A DNA stretch of 57,969 nt from an uncultured Campylobacter sp. (GTDB lineage Bacteria; Campylobacterota; Campylobacteria; Campylobacterales; Campylobacteraceae): assembly GCF_938039205.1 (NCBI RefSeq), contig NZ_CALHVM010000026.1:1-57969 (forward strand), read 5' to 3'. The position numbers and the translations under genes were made by a program. Within the stretch, counting starts at the first letter, position 1; each line of letters opens with the position of its first letter. Below the pieces are notes generated by a model. The model was not told the DNA's origin, did not search any database, and saw only the letters and a program-made list of their open reading frames with translations. This document shows, one piece after another, positions 1-7,115 of this stretch.

Positions 1-60
1 ATTTCTGCACAACATTCAAATCCATCTCAAAATACTTGCAAATCTTATTTCGTATCGCAG
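1..60 (+). repeat. Fragment of dispersed intergenic element (copy A)
   Basis: Positions 10-34 are identical over 25 bases to 53688-53712, inside the larger element after the DUF4139 gene. The following bases (AAAATACTT, then a TTAT stretch) still resemble the middle block of both larger copies. The rest of the element is either outside the window or lost. No coding region overlaps it. Confidence 0.6.
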
Positions 61-196
61 GCTAAATTTAGGATTAAATTCGAGAATTCGGCTTGCGATA
101 CTTTTAAATTTAAAGCATAAAATTTACCAAATTTCAAAATCAAATTTTGCCGGATAAAATTTGATTTCACATCATCTTTCTTAACCCAAATTTCGC

Positions 197-202
197 TACA
201 AT
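197..202 (+). promoter_or_regulatory. Probable sigma-70 -10 box of tag
   Basis: TACAAT preceded by GC, 33 bases before the tag start, in an AT-rich run. Campylobacter promoters rely mainly on the -10 box and often lack a clear -35, so only the -10 is called. Confidence 0.4.
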
Positions 203-234
203 CTCTCAAATTTTATCAAAGCTAGGAGCTAAAT

Positions 235-837
235 TTGCAAAATACTCAAAAACCCAAATTCCGCTGCGACTGGGCGGAGAAAAGCGATCTGGAGCGCGTA
301 TATCACGACCTGGAGTGGGGCAGGGTCATTAAAGATGATGCGAAATTTTTCGAGCTTATAATTTTAGAGGGCTTTCAGGCGGGCATCTCGTGGCATGCGG
401 TGCTACTTAAGCGCGAGGCGATGCGAGCGGCGTTTGACGGATTTGACGCGCGTAAAATTTCGCTCTACGGCGAGGAACATACGGCAAAATTTATGCAAAA
501 TCCAGCACTCATCAGAAACCGCCTTAAGCTAAACTCTCTCGCCGCAAATGCCCGCGCATTTCTCGCCGTCGCAAGCGAGTTTGGCAGCTTTTACGACTAT
601 CTTTGGGGCTATCTTTTGCCTAAATTTGATCCCAAATTTGACGGCAAGCCCATCATAAATCACTATGAAAACCTAAAACAAGTCCCCGCTACCACGCCGC
701 TTGCGGGCTTCGTCGCAAAAGATATGAAAAAGCGCGGATTTAAATTTCTAGGACCTACGAGCGTCTATGCGTTTTTGCAAAGCGCGGGCGTCGTGGACTA
801 TCATCTGGACGCTTGCTTTTGCAAAGGAGGCAAGTGA
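235..837 (+). CDS. tag: DNA-3-methyladenine glycosylase I
   Basis: Base-excision repair glycosylase that removes 3-methyladenine from alkylated DNA in the cytoplasm. The 200-residue product follows E. coli Tag along its length: the N-terminal C-x12-H (C11, H24) and C-terminal H-x3-C (H190, C194) zinc ligands are present, as are the EGFQAGISW and KKRGFKFLGPT motifs. The start is TTG at 235, with AGGAG at 224-228 at good spacing; no ATG fits. The stop overlaps the next ATG (TGATG at 835-839), so the two genes are probably translated together. Family assignment is firm; the physiological partner of the next gene is inference. Confidence 0.95.
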   Translation: MQNTQKPKFRCDWAEKSDLERVYHDLEWGRVIKDDAKFFELIILEGFQAGISWHAVLLKREAMRAAFDGFDARKISLYGEEHTAKFMQNPALIRNRLKLNSLAANARAFLAVASEFGSFYDYLWGYLLPKFDPKFDGKPIINHYENLKQVPATTPLAGFVAKDMKKRGFKFLGPTSVYAFLQSAGVVDYHLDACFCKGGK

Positions 838-1193
838 TGCTCGCACAGAAGCGAGTTTTTGATTGCATTGAGGAGAAATTCGGCGCACAAGGCGAGCGGA
901 TATTTGACAAACACCCGGAATTTGCCGTATTTCGCCACGCAAAAAATCAAAAATGGTTCGCCGTTTTTATGCGCGTGGACGGCGGCAGGCTGGGGCTTAA
1001 AAGCGGGGAGACGCTAGAGATACTAAATCTAAAATGCAAGCCTGATCTCGCGGCGATTTTGCGCGACGACGATCAAATTTTTCCAGCCTATCATATGAAT
1101 AAAAAGCACTGGATCAGCGTAAATTTAAGCTCTAAAATCTCGCCCGAGCAGGTAGAGGATCTGATCGATCTTAGCTTTGAGCTAACGCGGTAA
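837..1193 (+). CDS. MmcQ/YjbR-family protein
   Basis: A 118-residue cytoplasmic protein of the MmcQ/YjbR (DUF419) family, which has a CyaY-like fold with a proposed DNA-binding role but no settled biochemical function. Visible hallmarks are the FAVFRHAKNQKWFAVFMRV strand region, the LNLKCKPDLAAIL segment and the YHMNKKHWISV motif near the C-terminus. I place the start at ATG 837, overlapping the tag stop, because GCAAAGGAGG lies just upstream; an earlier in-frame start at 813 would lie inside tag with no ribosome site. Coupling to a DNA glycosylase gene hints at a nucleic-acid role, but that is only contextual. Confidence 0.85.
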   Translation: MLAQKRVFDCIEEKFGAQGERIFDKHPEFAVFRHAKNQKWFAVFMRVDGGRLGLKSGETLEILNLKCKPDLAAILRDDDQIFPAYHMNKKHWISVNLSSKISPEQVEDLIDLSFELTR

Positions 1194-1711
1194 AATACTC
1201 GTAGTAAACAGCTCTTTTCAATGCTAAATTTGACGACTAGGAAGCATACTAAGCGCTAGTTTATAGATGCGTAAAATCTCCTAATTTTACCGACGATTCT
1301 CTAGCTTACTTTACGTGCGCCTCTTTATGCTTGCGGCCCTATGTAAAGCCTGCTAAAATCCGCATAAATTTCATCTTTTCAGCATCTCAAAATTTCATTT
1401 TCGCTAAAATCGGGCTAATAAATTTAAGTAAAAATCGTGCGAACTTTGAGCATGGTCGGCGGCGCCTAATAGCGCAGAGCGGTATCGCGGCGAACGACGC
1501 AAAGAGTCTTGAAATTTCGCAAAATAGTGCAAAATGAATTTAGCGGCTAATATGCGAAAGGGGTTTATTTGCGCAAGACGGCCGGATAAATAACAAGCGG
1601 GCGAGTAAATACGAAAAATAACGAACGCCACAATAGAGCAAATGGCTACGACGTTGATTGCTTCATGGGCGACGTAAATATAAATACTTTAAGAATTTAC
1701 AAGGAAAACGA
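1194..1711. other. Non-coding stretch between MmcQ-like gene and murC
   Basis: About 518 bases with many AAATTT words. Short open frames at 1331-1537 and 1404-1631 have no ribosome sites, no recognisable domain and implausible composition. I see no strong hairpin, tRNA or repeat. The murC promoter is presumably near the 3' end but I cannot point to a clear -10 box. Confidence 0.5.
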
Positions 1712-3181
1712 GTGGAAAATTTAAAACAAGGAAATTTTAACCAAGCAAGCGGGCTTCACCGTACGGTAGAAGCGGGCTCAAATTCGGGTCGCGAAAATTT
1801 AGCGCAGTCAAATTTAAACGCACAAGCGACCCACGCCGACGAAAGAGAGCGCGCAAAGGAGCAAAACTTCGAGCGCAAAAAGGTCCATTTCATCGGTATC
1901 GGCGGCATAGGCATCTCTGCGATCGCGCGATTTTTGCACGAAAAGGGCTTCATCATCAGCGGTAGCGATATCAAAGAAAGCCCGACCACGCGCGAGCTGG
2001 CCGCACAGGGCATCGACGTCATCACGCCGCACAGCAAGGCCGCGATCAAGGATCAGGACTTTGTCATTTATTCGGCCGCGATAAAACCCGATAATGTCGA
2101 ACTCGTCGAAGCGCGAAGCAAAGGGCTGCACTGCCTATCGCGCAAAGAGGCGCTGCCGATGGTACTAGAGGGCAAGCGCGTGTTTTCGGTAGCGGGCGCG
2201 CACGGCAAAAGTACGACCTCGGCGATGCTCTCTAGCCTCGTGGAGGGCTCGGTCATCATCGGCGCGATCAGTAAGCAGTTTGGCTCAAATATGAAATACG
2301 AGCCCTGCGACAACGTCATTTTCGAAGCCGACGAGAGCGATAGTAGCTTTCTCAACTCAAACCCGTATCTAGCCGTCGTGACTAACGCTGAGCCCGAGCA
2401 TATGGAGCATTACGGCTATGATTTGGAGAAATTTCACGCGGCGTATCGAGGCTTTTTGGAGCGAGCCAAGGTGCGCGTGATAAATGCCGAGGACGAGTTT
2501 TTGGGTACGCTAAAGCTTGATGCCGTGCGCCTTTATCCAAGCGTCGATATCACCGAGCTTAGTATGATCGTGCGCGATTTCGTGCCTTATACTGCGTTTA
2601 ATCTAAAAAATTTAGGCAAATTTGAAGTGCTTGGCATGGGCGAGCACATCGCCGTGGACGCGTCGCTTGCGATCTTAGCCGCGCTAAATGAAACCTCACT
2701 GGCGCAAATCAGGCAAAATTTGCTAAATTTTAAAGGCATCAAAAAGCGTTTCGATATCCTCACTGCGAGTAGAAAATTTGTGCTCATCGACGACTACGCG
2801 CACCATCCGACCGAGATCAAGGCCACTTTACAATCGGTCTTTGAATACGCTAAGTTGCTAGGTATCACCAAGATCACGGCGATCTTTCAGCCGCACAGAT
2901 TTACGCGTCTGAGCGCAAATTTACAGGGCTTTAAAGAGTGCTTTGAGGGCATAGACGAGTTAGTTATCCTGCCTGTTTACGCCGCTGGCGAGACGCCGAT
3001 AGAGATAAATTTAAAAGAGGAGTTTAAACGCTATAACCCAGTTATGACGCAAAAAGTCGCGCGCGAGGGCGAGGGGATCGTCTTTACGGATGAGTTTGGC
3101 GTGAAAAACTTGCTAGATGACGGCCTAGTGATCGGCTTTGGCGCGGGCGACATCACATATCAGCTGCGAGGCGACGCATGA
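1712..3181 (+). CDS. murC: UDP-N-acetylmuramate--L-alanine ligase
   Basis: Adds L-alanine to UDP-MurNAc, the first peptide step of peptidoglycan precursor synthesis, in the cytoplasm. Mur ligase signatures are clear: the KKVHFIGIGGIGISAIA Rossmann start, the ATP loop GAHGKSTTSAM, FEADESDSSF, and the C-terminal DDYAHHPTEIKAT and FQPHRFTR motifs. The start chosen is GTG 1712 with AAGGA at 1701-1705; an upstream in-frame TTG at 1658 lacks a site. No start codon lies closer to the conserved core, so the 489-residue protein carries about 55 polar, Asn/Gln/Glu-rich residues before it. Its stop overlaps the next ATG (ATGA). Confidence 0.95.
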   Translation: MENLKQGNFNQASGLHRTVEAGSNSGRENLAQSNLNAQATHADERERAKEQNFERKKVHFIGIGGIGISAIARFLHEKGFIISGSDIKESPTTRELAAQGIDVITPHSKAAIKDQDFVIYSAAIKPDNVELVEARSKGLHCLSRKEALPMVLEGKRVFSVAGAHGKSTTSAMLSSLVEGSVIIGAISKQFGSNMKYEPCDNVIFEADESDSSFLNSNPYLAVVTNAEPEHMEHYGYDLEKFHAAYRGFLERAKVRVINAEDEFLGTLKLDAVRLYPSVDITELSMIVRDFVPYTAFNLKNLGKFEVLGMGEHIAVDASLAILAALNETSLAQIRQNLLNFKGIKKRFDILTASRKFVLIDDYAHHPTEIKATLQSVFEYAKLLGITKITAIFQPHRFTRLSANLQGFKECFEGIDELVILPVYAAGETPIEINLKEEFKRYNPVMTQKVAREGEGIVFTDEFGVKNLLDDGLVIGFGAGDITYQLRGDA

Positions 3182-3525
3182 GGGTCATAATCGTACTTTT
3201 AGGCGTGCTTGCCGCGATCGCGATATTTAGCGTGAGTGACGAAAAGCTAAGTAAAAAGGCGAAATTTATCATCACTTTTTCGGTGATTTTTATCGCGGCG
3301 GCGCTATACTTTTACGAGACCAGGCTAGAAAGCGAGCAGGGCAAAAGGCTGGAGCTAGTCGCGCTTTTTAATCAAGGCAAAACCCTAAAATGCGGAAATT
3401 TCGACGTAAATAACACTAAATTTAACTATGAGTTTGGCACATCCTCTTTTGTCGCAAAACGCGCGGCAAAGGAGCTAAACAGCGTCAAGATCGCGCTTGA
3501 TGGTTGCGAATTTAAAGGCGAATAA
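3178..3525 (+). CDS. Small membrane protein between murC and mutS2
   Basis: A 115-residue protein of unrecognised family. It begins with two hydrophobic helices (about residues 2-17 and 30-47), separated by a Lys-rich turn, followed by a roughly 65-residue soluble region with two cysteines (the CGNFDVNNTKFNYEF area and GCEFKGE at the end). This suggests a hairpin-anchored inner membrane protein with a periplasmic or cytoplasmic tail. It overlaps murC by 4 bases and is followed at once by mutS2, so all three are one operon. Similar small genes sit at this place in other Campylobacter as I recall; no function can be assigned. Confidence 0.75.
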   Translation: MRVIIVLLGVLAAIAIFSVSDEKLSKKAKFIITFSVIFIAAALYFYETRLESEQGKRLELVALFNQGKTLKCGNFDVNNTKFNYEFGTSSFVAKRAAKELNSVKIALDGCEFKGE

Positions 3526-5880
3526 TTGCGAAATTTTAAAGATAATCAAAATTTGACCCAAGGCGGCGTTTGGGAGGCTGGCGGGCTGGAAAATAATGTC
3601 TTGCGCGAGCAAAGAAATGGCGATGTTTCAGACGTCGCGGCGCACCGCGAGCAAAAAGAATTTACAAACGCGGAAGGCTTTGAGCGGCTTATAAAAATTT
3701 TAGACCTACAAGGCTACATGGAGCGGTTTAACTCCTTTCTAGCGCGCCCAAAGCCGCTTTTTATGGCGGGCGACAGCAGGTTGCATTATGAGAAAATTTT
3801 AGAACTCTCGCAAAAGCAGTTTGATCCGCCCGTACCGGCTCAAAACCTAGACGACGCGCTCATTCGCCTTAGCAAGCAAGCCACGTTGCACGTGAGCGAG
3901 ATTTTTGAGTTTGCTAAGATTATTAGCTACTTTATCTACCTAAAAACGCTCAAATTTGAAGGCAAACTAGGCGAGTGGCTCGCTAAAATCGAGATACCGC
4001 AGCCGATGTCAAAGCTCGCAAACTCGTTTGATAAAAACGGCGAGCTAAAAGACGAAGTGGACGAGCGCCTGGGCGGTATCAGAGACGCGTTTAGCGCCAA
4101 AAGAGCACAAATAGACGCCGATCTGCGCCGCCTCATCTACTCAAAATCCATCACGCCATACCTCGTCGATACGCAGGTGCACTACATTAGCTCCGTCGAG
4201 GCGCTGCTCGTGCGAGGCGGGTTTAACCACGTGTTAAAGGGCACGGTCGTGGCTAGAAGCTCGGGCGGATACTTCTACGTCGCGCCAGAAAACATCCAAA
4301 AACTCAAAAAAGAGCAAAGCGAGCTACTGGATAAAAAAGAGGAAATCGTCTATGAGCACTGCAAAATTTTTAGCTCCGCGATGCACAAGGGCCTCCTGTT
4401 TTTAAAATTTATAAACGGTGCATTTGACGTATTTGATGCCTACTGCGCGCGGGTTTTTACGGCAAAAAGCGCGGATTTTGAGTTCGTGCTACCAAGCGGC
4501 GGGTCAAATTTAAAACTTGCAAATTTCGCCCATCCTGCGCTAAAAAATCCAAAAAGCATCAGCATCGACTTTAGTAAAAAGGTACTGCTAATCACGGGCG
4601 TAAACGCAGGCGGTAAATCAATGCTGCTAAAATCGCTGATAGCCGCAGCTTTTCTAGCCAAATACCTACTTCCGATGCGCATAAACGCGCAAAAATCGCA
4701 GATCGGAAATTTTAAAGAATTTGACGCTATCATCGAGGATCCGCAAAACGTGAAAAACGACATCTCGACCTTTGCGGGACGTATGGTGCATTTTTCCAAG
4801 CTTTTTACGAAAAAAAATCTGCTCATCGGAGTCGATGAGATTGAGCTGGGAACGGACTTTGAGGAGGCGGCTAGCCTATATGGCGTGATGATCGAGCGGC
4901 TGATGAGTCAGGATATCAAGATGATCATCACCACCCACCACAAGCGCCTTGCTATGCTACTAGCCAAAAATCCGGACGTCGAGCTGGTCGCGGCGCTTTA
5001 CGACGAGGAAAACTCGCGGCCTAAATTTGAGTTTTTAAAGGGTACGATCGGCAAATCATACGCCTTTGAGACTGCGGCTAGATACGGCATCGCGGCAAAT
5101 TTGGTCGCGCAGGCAAAAAAGATCTACGGCGAGGATAAAGAAAATCTAAACGAAATCATCACAAAGACGCTGAATTTAGAGGTACAGCTCAAAGAAAAGC
5201 TCGAAAGCGCCGAGAAAAAAGAGCAAAAGCTAGACTCGCTAATCGAAAATTTAAAAGAGCAAAAAGAGCGCGCCGAGGCGGAACAGCACGAGGTTATAAC
5301 GCGGCTGGAGCGGGAGTATTTTAAGGCGATAAATGAGGCTAGACGCGCGATAAATTTAGACGACACAAAAGAAAAACAGCGCGCCCTAAACCGCGCAAAC
5401 GAGGCCAAACGCGCCGTGCAAAAGCCCGAAATCTCAGCCCCGCCCCAGCTAAAAGTCGGCGACCGCGTCAAATACGGCAAGATAAAGGGCGTCGTCGCAA
5501 GCCTAAGTAAAAACGACGCCGTAATACAAACCGATAACGTGAGCATGCGCGTGCCGATAAATCAGCTAAAAATCAGCGGCGAAACGCCCGCGCCGCCGAA
5601 AAAATCAGGCATAAATCTAAGCGTGCAAAAGCCGCAAAACGCCAGCGTCACGCTCGATCTGCACGGACTGCGCGCGGACGAAGCGGTGCAAAAACTGGAT
5701 AAATTTATCTCAGATAGCCTAGTGATGGGCTTTGACGAGGTGCAGGTGTATCACGGCATCGGCACGGGCAAGCTCGCCTACGCGGTCAAAAATTTCTTAC
5801 GCGAACATCCGAGCGTGAAGGAGTTTTTTGACGCGCCGGCGGGGCAGGGGGGATTTGGAGCGCAGATAGTGCGATTGTGA
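3526..5880 (+). CDS. mutS2: MutS2-family ATPase/endonuclease
   Basis: MutS2 proteins are dimeric ABC-type ATPases with a C-terminal Smr nuclease domain; they suppress recombination and, in some bacteria, act on collided ribosomes. Of the 784 residues, the middle carries the Walker A GVNAGGKSMLLKSL, the Walker B LLIGVDEIELGTDFEEA and the TTHHKRLA switch, followed by a long Glu/Lys coiled coil (about 530-620), a KOW-like RVKYGKIKGVVAS stretch and the Smr domain (TLDLHGLRADEA, HGIGTGKLAYAV). The start is TTG 3526 directly after the upstream stop, with AAAGG inside the previous gene. The first 45 residues are a polar extension like that of MurC. Confidence 0.93.
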   Translation: MRNFKDNQNLTQGGVWEAGGLENNVLREQRNGDVSDVAAHREQKEFTNAEGFERLIKILDLQGYMERFNSFLARPKPLFMAGDSRLHYEKILELSQKQFDPPVPAQNLDDALIRLSKQATLHVSEIFEFAKIISYFIYLKTLKFEGKLGEWLAKIEIPQPMSKLANSFDKNGELKDEVDERLGGIRDAFSAKRAQIDADLRRLIYSKSITPYLVDTQVHYISSVEALLVRGGFNHVLKGTVVARSSGGYFYVAPENIQKLKKEQSELLDKKEEIVYEHCKIFSSAMHKGLLFLKFINGAFDVFDAYCARVFTAKSADFEFVLPSGGSNLKLANFAHPALKNPKSISIDFSKKVLLITGVNAGGKSMLLKSLIAAAFLAKYLLPMRINAQKSQIGNFKEFDAIIEDPQNVKNDISTFAGRMVHFSKLFTKKNLLIGVDEIELGTDFEEAASLYGVMIERLMSQDIKMIITTHHKRLAMLLAKNPDVELVAALYDEENSRPKFEFLKGTIGKSYAFETAARYGIAANLVAQAKKIYGEDKENLNEIITKTLNLEVQLKEKLESAEKKEQKLDSLIENLKEQKERAEAEQHEVITRLEREYFKAINEARRAINLDDTKEKQRALNRANEAKRAVQKPEISAPPQLKVGDRVKYGKIKGVVASLSKNDAVIQTDNVSMRVPINQLKISGETPAPPKKSGINLSVQKPQNASVTLDLHGLRADEAVQKLDKFISDSLVMGFDEVQVYHGIGTGKLAYAVKNFLREHPSVKEFFDAPAGQGGFGAQIVRL

Positions 5881-5890
5881 GTTTGAAGAT

Positions 5891-6330
5891 TTGCGGCTTG
5901 TCTCGCGAGCGCTTTTCCGAGATTTCGCAAAATTTTCGCTCCGCAGGCTATATGCCTAGCGCACGCTCAATTTTGCTTCAAAACTCGAAAAATCATCTCA
6001 CGATACTTCGCCTTATCTTTTTACGTTCAAATTTGAAGTCAAATTTTCAAATTTGAGTCGCCGAAACCCGCACCTTGAAAACGCAATTTTAAACCTGCGA
6101 CGCTTTGCGCAAGCAAAGCTATGTCGCCACCATAAAAGCGTCGTAGGGGGAGGGGGATTAAAGGGGGTGGGGAGCGACTTCGCCATTCAAGCCCCCACCC
6201 CCTTTACAATAAAGTAAAAAACAACCTTAAACGGTTGTTTTTTACGCAAGGAAGCTCGGCTTGAAACACCAAATTTGACTAAACCAAATTTAGTACCTTA
6301 AAGGCGCAGGTCTCGGTGCGTAAAATTTCA
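5891..6330 (+). repeat. Dispersed structured intergenic element (copy B)
   Basis: Starts 11 bases after the mutS2 stop with TTGCGGCTTGTCT, also found at 53597-53609. It contains the shared middle block (ATACTTCGCCTTATC, TTTACGTTCAAATTTG, around 6003-6034) and ends with GGTCTCGGTGCGTAAAATTT, whose inverse complement resembles the CCGAAACCCGCACCTTG block at 6061-6077. Between these arms lie three hairpins: 6094-6106 with 6135-6147 (13 bp, one G.T); a G-rich arm 6159-6172 with a C-rich arm 6193-6206 (14 bp); and the terminator at 6214-6245. No open frame of note is inside. Function unknown. Confidence 0.65.
6214..6245 (+). terminator. Intrinsic terminator, symmetrical
   Basis: A perfect 13-bp stem (6214-6226 with 6233-6245) around a 6-base loop, with six A on one side and six T on the other. 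It could stop transcription from either side: mutS2 or the structured element read rightward, or antisense read leftward from the LysE-type gene region. Confidence 0.75.
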
Positions 6331-6454
6331 AATTCCCAATTCAAATTTGCGTGTTCCATTAAAATTTAAATCCGCTTTTCGCGTCAAATTTAATGACCTC
6401 AAACCTTTCAAATTTAGGTAAAATCCAAAATACAAAAATAAAAAAAGGACAAAG

Positions 6455-7048
6455 ATGAACGCGTTTTTGCAGGGACTGCTGCTGGGTTTTAGCGCGGCGG
6501 TACCGCTAGGACCAGTAAACGTGATGATAATGAGTGCTGCGGTAAGGTCGTTTTGGGCGGCGTTTGCTATCGGGCTGGGTGCTATGAGCGCGGACGTGGC
6601 GTATCTGTTGCTTTTGGCGTTTGGCGTGCTTGAGTATTTGCAGGGCGAAACGGCGGAAAAAATCATCGGGATTTTTGGATTTTGCTATCTAGCCTACATC
6701 TCCTACGCTATATTTAAAAACGCAGATAAGCCTATAACGGCGGACGCGCTGGACGCCGAGGTCAAATTTAGCAAAAACTACGCAAAAGGCTTTTTCGTCA
6801 CGCTTGCAAATCCATATACCGTCGGATTTTGGCTCAGCGTCGCAGGCTTTGCAAAAAGTTTTGAAAACGCGGGCGCGGTCATAGCGGGGCTAGTCGCGGC
6901 GATATTTGTCTGGATCGTTTCGATGCCGTTTGCCGTGCATAAAAGCGCCAAATTTATCTCGCAAAACGTCGCGAAATGGCTAAACTACGTATGTTCGGTT
7001 ATTTTGCTGGGGTTTGCTTTCTTCTTACTTTATAAACTATTTTTATAA
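6455..7048 (+). CDS. LysE/RhtB-family amino-acid exporter
   Basis: A 197-residue inner-membrane protein of the LysE superfamily, which exports amino acids or related metabolites by proton exchange. The family signature at the N-terminus is clear (AVPLGPVNVMIMSAA), followed by five to six hydrophobic helices, the middle FVTLANPYTVGFWLSVAG motif and a hydrophobic C-terminus. AAAAAGGAC ends 6 bases before the ATG. It stands alone: the structured element and a terminator lie before it and the next gene has its own upstream region. A TAAAAT at 6419-6424 may be its -10 box. Substrate cannot be read from sequence. Confidence 0.88.
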   Translation: MNAFLQGLLLGFSAAVPLGPVNVMIMSAAVRSFWAAFAIGLGAMSADVAYLLLLAFGVLEYLQGETAEKIIGIFGFCYLAYISYAIFKNADKPITADALDAEVKFSKNYAKGFFVTLANPYTVGFWLSVAGFAKSFENAGAVIAGLVAAIFVWIVSMPFAVHKSAKFISQNVAKWLNYVCSVILLGFAFFLLYKLFL

Positions 7049-7115
7049 AATTTAGCTTTTATAATTAACTTAAGTAAATAATGATAAAATGGCAACAAAT
7101 TTTTAGAGAAGTTTA

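Noticed and set aside
1331..1631. Short open frames on both strands before murC
   Set aside because: No ribosome sites, no conserved motif and overlapping on opposite strands; composition looks like chance readthrough of AT-rich DNA.
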